Assembly (NCBI RefSeq): GCF_038561935.1
Contig: NZ_CP102770.1
Coordinates: 8,804,001 to 8,868,000 of the forward strand
Length of the DNA stretch: 64,000 nucleotides
Direction: 5' to 3'
From: Myxococcus stipitatus
Lineage (GTDB): Bacteria; Myxococcota; Myxococcia; Myxococcales; Myxococcaceae
Positions 60,023 to 64,000 of the stretch are shown here, piece by piece (the stretch's first letter is position 1; each line of letters starts with the position of its first letter). The notes under the pieces are model-generated. The model saw only the letters and a program-made list of their open reading frames with translations, was not told the origin of the DNA and ran no database searches. A program made the translations under genes and the position numbers.

Positions 60023-60508
60023 TCACTGCGGGCGCAGCGCGCGGCGCATGATGTCGCGCAGCGCGCGCAAATCCTCGTCCGCCAGCGCGGCGATGAGCTC
60101 CGGGGGCTCCGCCATGCGCTCCAGCAGCCGCTCGCGCAGCGTCGCGCCCGCCTCCGTCAGCACCAGCATCTTCACGCGCCGGTCCTGCTCGCTGCTGCGG
60201 CGCTCCACCAGCCCGCGCGCCTCCATCCGGTCCACCAGGCCCGTCACATTGGACGCGTCACAGGACAGATAGTTGGCCAGCGTACTCATCGCCAGCGGGC
60301 CTTCGCCCAGCTGACGCACCACGTGCGCCTGCACCGGGGACAGCTCGAACTCGGCCGCCAGGGCGGGGAAGTTGCGCATGTGCGCGCTCATCAACTCGAA
60401 CAAGAGCGCCCAGGCCTGTTTGGACAGGGCTTCCTCAGGTTCCTGGGCGTCCAGCCCGGAGTGCGGTGACTTCCCCCGTCGCCCCAGATTCTCGCTGCTC
60501 GAGCTCAT
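60023..60508 (-). CDS. MarR-family transcriptional regulator
   Basis: The protein has 161 residues from the ATG at 60508 (GGGGGC ribosome site); a longer start at 60535 adds nine. The winged helix is LSPVQAHVVRQLGEGPLAMS, TLANYLSCDASNVTGLVDRM, EARGLVERRSSEQDRRVKML, with helices at both ends for dimerisation. It is divergent from the TolC-family gene with an AT-rich inverted repeat between them, so it probably represses tolC and itself. One Cys sits in the recognition helix region (YLSCDASN), possibly redox-relevant. Confidence 0.93.
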   Translation of the reverse strand: MSSSSENLGRRGKSPHSGLDAQEPEEALSKQAWALLFELMSAHMRNFPALAAEFELSPVQAHVVRQLGEGPLAMSTLANYLSCDASNVTGLVDRMEARGLVERRSSEQDRRVKMLVLTEAGATLRERLLERMAEPPELIAALADEDLRALRDIMRRALRPQ

Positions 60509-60540
60509 GCCCCCATCGTAATTCGCCCCAGGCACCTAAA

Positions 60541-60572
60541 CAATTGACTTCATCAAATATTGAGGGTTACTA
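60541..60572 (+). promoter_or_regulatory. Predicted tolC promoter with overlapping MarR operator
   Basis: TTGACT (60544-60549) and TTACTA (60567-60572) are separated by exactly 17 bases, a good sigma-70-like promoter pointing at the TolC-family gene. The -35 overlaps an inverted repeat TTGA-N5-TCAA (60544-60556) in an AT-rich stretch, suiting a MarR-type repressor. It implies an approximately 250-base leader before the start at 60831. The rest of 60573-60830 shows nothing clear. Confidence 0.55.
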
Positions 60573-60830
60573 CATTCCGGAGCTTCCAAAATGGACCGAC
60601 ATGGCCTATGTCGTGCCGGCCCCTAAAGCAGGACCGTGAGACGTGATGCGGCGGCGGATGACCTTCATAAGAGCCGGTTCGGCGCGGCGCGCTGAATTCC
60701 TGACGTTGTTCACGCGGCCCGGCATGACGCCTGGTCCCGCGCGCGAGAGACACAACCCGTAGCAAGTCGTCCATCGAGGACGGACTGGGGCTCGCGCCGG
60801 CGCGGACCCCACGAGGAGGCAGAGGCGGTT

Positions 60831-62258
60831 ATGAGTTCACTTCTGGCGTTGACCCTGGCGGCCACCCTGGCCGCGGCACCGCCCCCCGTACTGACCCTGC
60901 AGGACGCACTCACCCAGGCCCGCAAGGAGAACCTGGACCTGAAGGCGGCCCAAGCTCGGCTGCGGCAGGCGGACACCGCGTCTCGCAAGGCGTGGTCTGG
61001 CTATCTGCCCACCATCACCGTGGGCGGCGCCATCGTCCGCAACTCCAACGCGGCCGTCATTCCGCCGGGCCCGCTCGGTCCCGAGCCCGTCGTCATCCAG
61101 CCGCTCGTCCAGCGGTCGTTCCAGGCCGAGGCCCGCCAGGCCATCATCGCCCCCCAGCTCTGGGCCGCCATCCAGGCCGCCTACAAGAGCGAGCGCGTGG
61201 CGGAGCTCACGGTGGAGCAGGCGCGCCGTGAAATCCTCTTCGGCGTGGCGCAGGCGTACTACGGCGCCGCGGCGCAGGCCCAGGCCGTGACGGTGCAGGA
61301 GCGGCTGGTGGAGCTCAACGGCGCTCGCGCCAAGGACACCAAGGTGCGCTTCGACGCGGGCACCGTGACGCGCGTGGCGCTGCTGCGCGCCGAGCAGGAC
61401 CTGTCCCGCGCCGAGCAGGACCTCATCCGCGCCCGCAACGCGCTGGCGTCCGCCAAGCTGGTGCTGGCCACGCTGCTGAACGTGGACAGCGGCGACTTCG
61501 AGGTGGCCCCGCCGCCCGAGCCGCAGGTGCCGGTGCAGACGGAGACGGAGCAGCTGGTGCAGCGCTCGCTGGAGCAGCGCGCGGACGTGGCCGCCGCCCG
61601 GGAGTCGACGGAGCTGGCGCGCATCAACAAGCGCGGCGTGTGGTTCAGCTACCTGCCCACGCTCGGCGTCACCGCCACCTACCGCATCGCCAACGCGGCG
61701 GGCTTCCAGGGCAGCAACGACATCTGGCTGGTCACCTTCGGCGCCAGCTGGACGATCTGGGACGGCGGTCTGCGCGAGGCCAACCTCACGGAGGCGTCCG
61801 CGAAAATCGTCGAGGCCCAGGCCAACGCCCGCAAGGCGGAGCTGACGGCGCGCGAGGAAGTGCAGCGCTCGCAGCTGGATTTGCAGAGCGCCCTGGCCAA
61901 CCGCCTCAAGGCGGAGCAGACGGTGGAGCTGGCGCGTGAGTCCCAGCGCCTCACCGACGTCTCCTTCAAGGCCGGCGTGGCGACGTACCTGGAGGTCGCC
62001 GACGCCAACACCGCGCTGACGAACGCGGAAATCGGTCTGGTGGCGGAGCGCCTCCAGGCCTCCGTCGCCGCGCTGCGCCTGCTGCGCTCGGTGGGCGCGT
62101 TCGAGGCGCGTCCGCTGGGTTCGGACCTGAAGGAAGAGGACGTGGCGGCACCGGTGGCGCAGCCGCTCCCCGGCGCCACGGAGCAGCACCCGCTGCAGCC
62201 CGCGACGCAGGAGCAGCCGGCCCCATCGGAGCAGCCGCAGCCCGCGCCCCAGCAGTAG
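60831..62258 (+). CDS. TolC-family outer-membrane efflux protein
   Basis: The protein has 475 residues. A signal peptide (about 1-17, LALTLAATLAAAPP) leads to two repeats of the TolC alpha-barrel pattern: LTLQDALTQARKENLDLKAA with SGYLPTITVGG, and ARESTELARINKRGVWFSYLP with LGVTATYR. The C-terminal half-barrel includes AGVATYLEVADANTALTNAE. A long Pro/Gln/Ala tail (PQPAPQQ) ends it. It is an outer-membrane channel for an RND, MFS or type I exporter. No adaptor or pump gene is adjacent. The divergent marR gene probably controls it. Confidence 0.93.
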   Translation: MSSLLALTLAATLAAAPPPVLTLQDALTQARKENLDLKAAQARLRQADTASRKAWSGYLPTITVGGAIVRNSNAAVIPPGPLGPEPVVIQPLVQRSFQAEARQAIIAPQLWAAIQAAYKSERVAELTVEQARREILFGVAQAYYGAAAQAQAVTVQERLVELNGARAKDTKVRFDAGTVTRVALLRAEQDLSRAEQDLIRARNALASAKLVLATLLNVDSGDFEVAPPPEPQVPVQTETEQLVQRSLEQRADVAAARESTELARINKRGVWFSYLPTLGVTATYRIANAAGFQGSNDIWLVTFGASWTIWDGGLREANLTEASAKIVEAQANARKAELTAREEVQRSQLDLQSALANRLKAEQTVELARESQRLTDVSFKAGVATYLEVADANTALTNAEIGLVAERLQASVAALRLLRSVGAFEARPLGSDLKEEDVAAPVAQPLPGATEQHPLQPATQEQPAPSEQPQPAPQQ

Positions 62259-62271
62259 TGAGGTGACACCT

Positions 62272-62300
62272 GCCCGGCGCTCCCACTTCGAGCGCCGGGC
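62272..62300 (+). terminator. Hairpin terminator after tolC-like gene
   Basis: A perfect 10-bp stem, GCCCGGCGCT (62272-62281) and AGCGCCGGGC (62291-62300), with loop CCCACTTCG, lies 14 bases after the stop. Confidence 0.65.
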
Positions 62301-62405
62301 CAGGCGCCTCCCAGGCTGGTGGCCCCTGGCGCTTGTGAGGGCCCTTCACCGGTCCCACCCTCGGAAGGAAGGCAGCAGTACCCCCTTTTTTCCGAGGAGG
62401 TCACC

Positions 62406-62618
62406 ATGGCGGCAGGACAGTGGGGCAACTGCAAGGGTTGCCGCTACTTCAGCAGCAACAATCCCAACCCCAGCGACAACGAGACGCAGCGCTGCATGCA
62501 GGCGGACTTGAAGGCGTTCGACCTGAAGGTCTCTGGCGCGAGCGGTTGCAATGCGTTCGAGGCCCGCGCGGGCACCGGACAAAAGCCCTACCAGGAGCCC
62601 GCTCAGCCGGCGCACTGA
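62406..62618 (+). CDS. Small four-Cys protein
   Basis: The protein has 70 residues from the ATG at 62406 with an exceptionally strong GAGGAGG ribosome site. It reads MAAGQWGNCKGCRYFSSNNP, with Cys at 9, 12, 30 and 48, a possible zinc or iron-sulfur site. It has no signal peptide or helix. No family recognised. It is monocistronic, ending before a terminator. The strong site suggests high expression. Confidence 0.7.
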   Translation: MAAGQWGNCKGCRYFSSNNPNPSDNETQRCMQADLKAFDLKVSGASGCNAFEARAGTGQKPYQEPAQPAH

Positions 62619-62645
62619 CGCCGACCACGCGGACACCCGTCGGGA

Positions 62646-62672
62646 CTTCGTGGAGCAGCGGGCTCCACGAAG
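62646..62672. terminator. Hairpin between convergent genes
   Basis: A perfect 10-bp stem, CTTCGTGGAG (62646-62655) and CTCCACGAAG (62663-62672), with a seven-base loop sits between the small Cys-protein stop and the ICMT-like gene stop. Probably bidirectional. Confidence 0.65.
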
Positions 62673-62687
62673 CAAGACGGCCTTCCC

Positions 62688-63326
62688 TCAAGAAGCCACG
62701 ACGTCACGCGCCCCCAGGCGGCCCACGCCGGGGATGAAGCGGCCCACCCGGCCCGCGTAGTCGCAATACGCCTCCCCATGCAGCGCGAGCAGGTGCTCCT
62801 CCTCCAGCCGGACCTGGAGCGAGACGAGCAGCACGTAGTCGGCCCACGCCATCCACGTCCACGCGCCAGGCGTCACGACGGCGATGCCCGTCACCACCCA
62901 CAACATGCCCGCGAAGATGGGATTGCGGACGACGGAGAACAGCCCGTCCGTCACCAGCGCGGTGTGCTCCCGGTCGATGCCGATGCGCCACGACGCGCCC
63001 ATCTGCACCTGCGCCACCAGCACCACGCCGAGCCCCGCCGCCACCGCGCCCCACCCCATCCACCGCACCGGCTCCGGCACCGGCCACACGCCCAACGCGG
63101 CCGAGCCCAGCGCCGCGTACAGCACGCTCCACACCGTCACGCCCAGGATGAACACGCCCATGCACACGCCGATGACGCGCTGGAACGCGTTGGCACGGCG
63201 GTGGAAGACGAAGGCCTCCCGGCCCGTGCGCCGGCGCAGCCGCACCGTGGGCAGCACCAGGGCGAAGAGGAGGAAGACGACGGCGCTGACGGGCAGCGCG
63301 ATGCGGTGGAAGGTTTCGGCGTCCAT
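62688..63326 (-). CDS. Isoprenylcysteine carboxyl methyltransferase-like (ICMT/PEMT) membrane protein
   Basis: The 212-residue protein has five or so membrane helices. The C-terminal family motif is VVRNPIFAGMLWVVTGIAVV and VRLEEEHLLALHGEAYCDYA with GRVGRFIPG, typical of ICMT/NnrU-type small-molecule methyltransferases. The methyl acceptor in bacteria is generally unknown. It lies 93 bases downstream of a Cys-rich ECF sigma gene on the same strand and may be one of its targets. Confidence 0.86.
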   Translation of the reverse strand: MDAETFHRIALPVSAVVFLLFALVLPTVRLRRRTGREAFVFHRRANAFQRVIGVCMGVFILGVTVWSVLYAALGSAALGVWPVPEPVRWMGWGAVAAGLGVVLVAQVQMGASWRIGIDREHTALVTDGLFSVVRNPIFAGMLWVVTGIAVVTPGAWTWMAWADYVLLVSLQVRLEEEHLLALHGEAYCDYAGRVGRFIPGVGRLGARDVVAS

Positions 63327-63419
63327 GCGAGAGCCTCGGCGGCGGGAGCGGCCTCGAGCCGCTCGGTCGGCAGGTGGACGCCTGGGCGCGGAGCGGCATT
63401 ACACCCGCGCCCTCGCGGC

Positions 63420-63992
63420 TCAGCTCTCCGGGGTGACTCGCGGACGACCCGGCTCACCGCAGGCGCAGTCGACACAGCCGTGGGTGCAGCAGGAGCCACA
63501 CAGCTCGATGAGGCGCTTGCCCAAAGCCTGCCGCGCCCGGTGCAGCCGGACGGCGGCGTTGTTGGCGGTGAGCCCCTCCTCGCGGGCGAAGACGGAGACG
63601 GGGGTCCCCTCCAGGTCCACGCGGCGGATGGCCTCCGAGTACTCGGGCTTGAGCGTGTCCGTCAGCTCCGCCACGCACGCGCACACCGACGTCTCCAGCG
63701 CGTCCGTGTCCTCGGTCGTCCTGGGCGCCTCGGCGTCCTCCGCGGCCAGGAGGCGCGACTCGCGCTGGGCCTTGCGGTGCCGGTCCACGAGGATGTTGCG
63801 CAGGAGCCGGTAGAACCACGCCACCGCGCTCTCCTCGTCCCGCAGGCCCTCGCTCTTCTCCAGGCCCTTCACCAGGGCGAGCTGGAGGACCTCCTCGGCT
63901 TCCTCGGGGCTGCCCACGCGCGGGGCCAGGAACGCGAGGAAGCGTCTGCGCTCGGCCACCAGAATCTCGACGACGCGGGCATCCAGGCTCAT
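63420..63992 (-). CDS. ECF sigma factor with Cys-rich C-terminal domain (CorE-like)
   Basis: The protein has 190 residues. Region 2 (LAPRVGSPEEAEEVLQLALV; ESAVAWFYRLLRNILVDRHR) and region 4 (LTDTLKPEYSEAIRRVDLEG; EEGLTANNAAVRLHRARQAL) are both present. The linker has a CxC motif (C104, C106), and the tail is CGSCCTHGCVDCAC (C165, C168, C169, C173, C176, C178). CorE-group sigma factors of M. xanthus sense copper or cadmium/zinc directly through a linker CxC and a C-terminal Cys-rich domain, without an anti-sigma (as I recall it). No anti-sigma gene is visible here; the region upstream is outside the window. Confidence 0.88.
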   Translation of the reverse strand: MSLDARVVEILVAERRRFLAFLAPRVGSPEEAEEVLQLALVKGLEKSEGLRDEESAVAWFYRLLRNILVDRHRKAQRESRLLAAEDAEAPRTTEDTDALETSVCACVAELTDTLKPEYSEAIRRVDLEGTPVSVFAREEGLTANNAAVRLHRARQALGKRLIELCGSCCTHGCVDCACGEPGRPRVTPES

Positions 63993-64000
63993 GGCCCGTC

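Overview
The window is GC-rich, densely coded DNA from a delta-proteobacterial predator of the Myxococcaceae (Myxococcus, Corallococcus or Pyxidicoccus type). The evidence is a Ser/Thr kinase with a HRDLKPAN loop, an Asp-Ala-Gly-rich linker plus MYXO-CTERM-like tail on a secreted enzyme, many lipoproteins, a SitA-type polymorphic toxin with its Imm11-type immunity protein, and a CorE-like ECF sigma factor. No rRNA, tRNA, CRISPR array, insertion sequence or prophage was recognised. All functions are inferred from reading the translations; no searches were run.

Layout. 0-4.4 kb: heavy-metal RND efflux (adaptor, truncated by the window edge, and CusA/CzcA pump). 4.4-9.9 kb: a kinase-PEGA-TonB fusion, a polysaccharide-lyase-like MYXO-CTERM protein, an AstA-type succinyltransferase and a transglutaminase-like protein. 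9.9-13.1 kb: a chemoreceptor fused to a family-5 solute-binding domain. 13.1-19.2 kb: a Cys-rich lipoprotein, a DedA protein, two unknown genes, a gene broken by a one-base frameshift, and a zinc-ribbon protein with an L7/L12-like domain. 19.2-23.5 kb: a minus-strand run of DNA glycosylase, ECF sigma, zinc anti-sigma and rlmN, then malQ. 23.5-30.9 kb: a small Cys-rich lipoprotein and a translationally coupled TamA-TamB pair whose Omp85 member carries a lipobox. 30.9-36.2 kb: two lipoproteins, a beta-propeller apparently split into two overlapping genes, and a GT39-type membrane glycosyltransferase. 36.2-38.6 kb: paired hairpin repeats, then the SitA5-like toxin and immunity pair.

38.6-50.9 kb is an eight-gene minus-strand operon, almost every junction a stop/start overlap: a low-complexity membrane protein, MoxR ATPase, a large membrane protein, ABC ATPase, ABC permease, a DUF58 protein and two VWA proteins. 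It looks like one envelope machine combining a MoxR chaperone module with an ABC exporter. 51-57.9 kb holds a GH13 enzyme, an AraC regulator with DoxX and aldo/keto reductase genes, two small envelope proteins and a PQQ-type sugar dehydrogenase. 58-60 kb is exbB-exbD-tonB. 60-62.3 kb is a divergent marR / tolC pair with an AT-rich operator-promoter. 62.4-64 kb holds a small Cys protein, an ICMT-like methyltransferase and the Cys-rich ECF sigma factor.

Most notable are the MCP-SBP5 fusion, the eight-gene MoxR/VWA/ABC operon, the lipobox-bearing TamA, the split propeller, the duplicated hairpin beside the toxin locus and the frameshifted gene.
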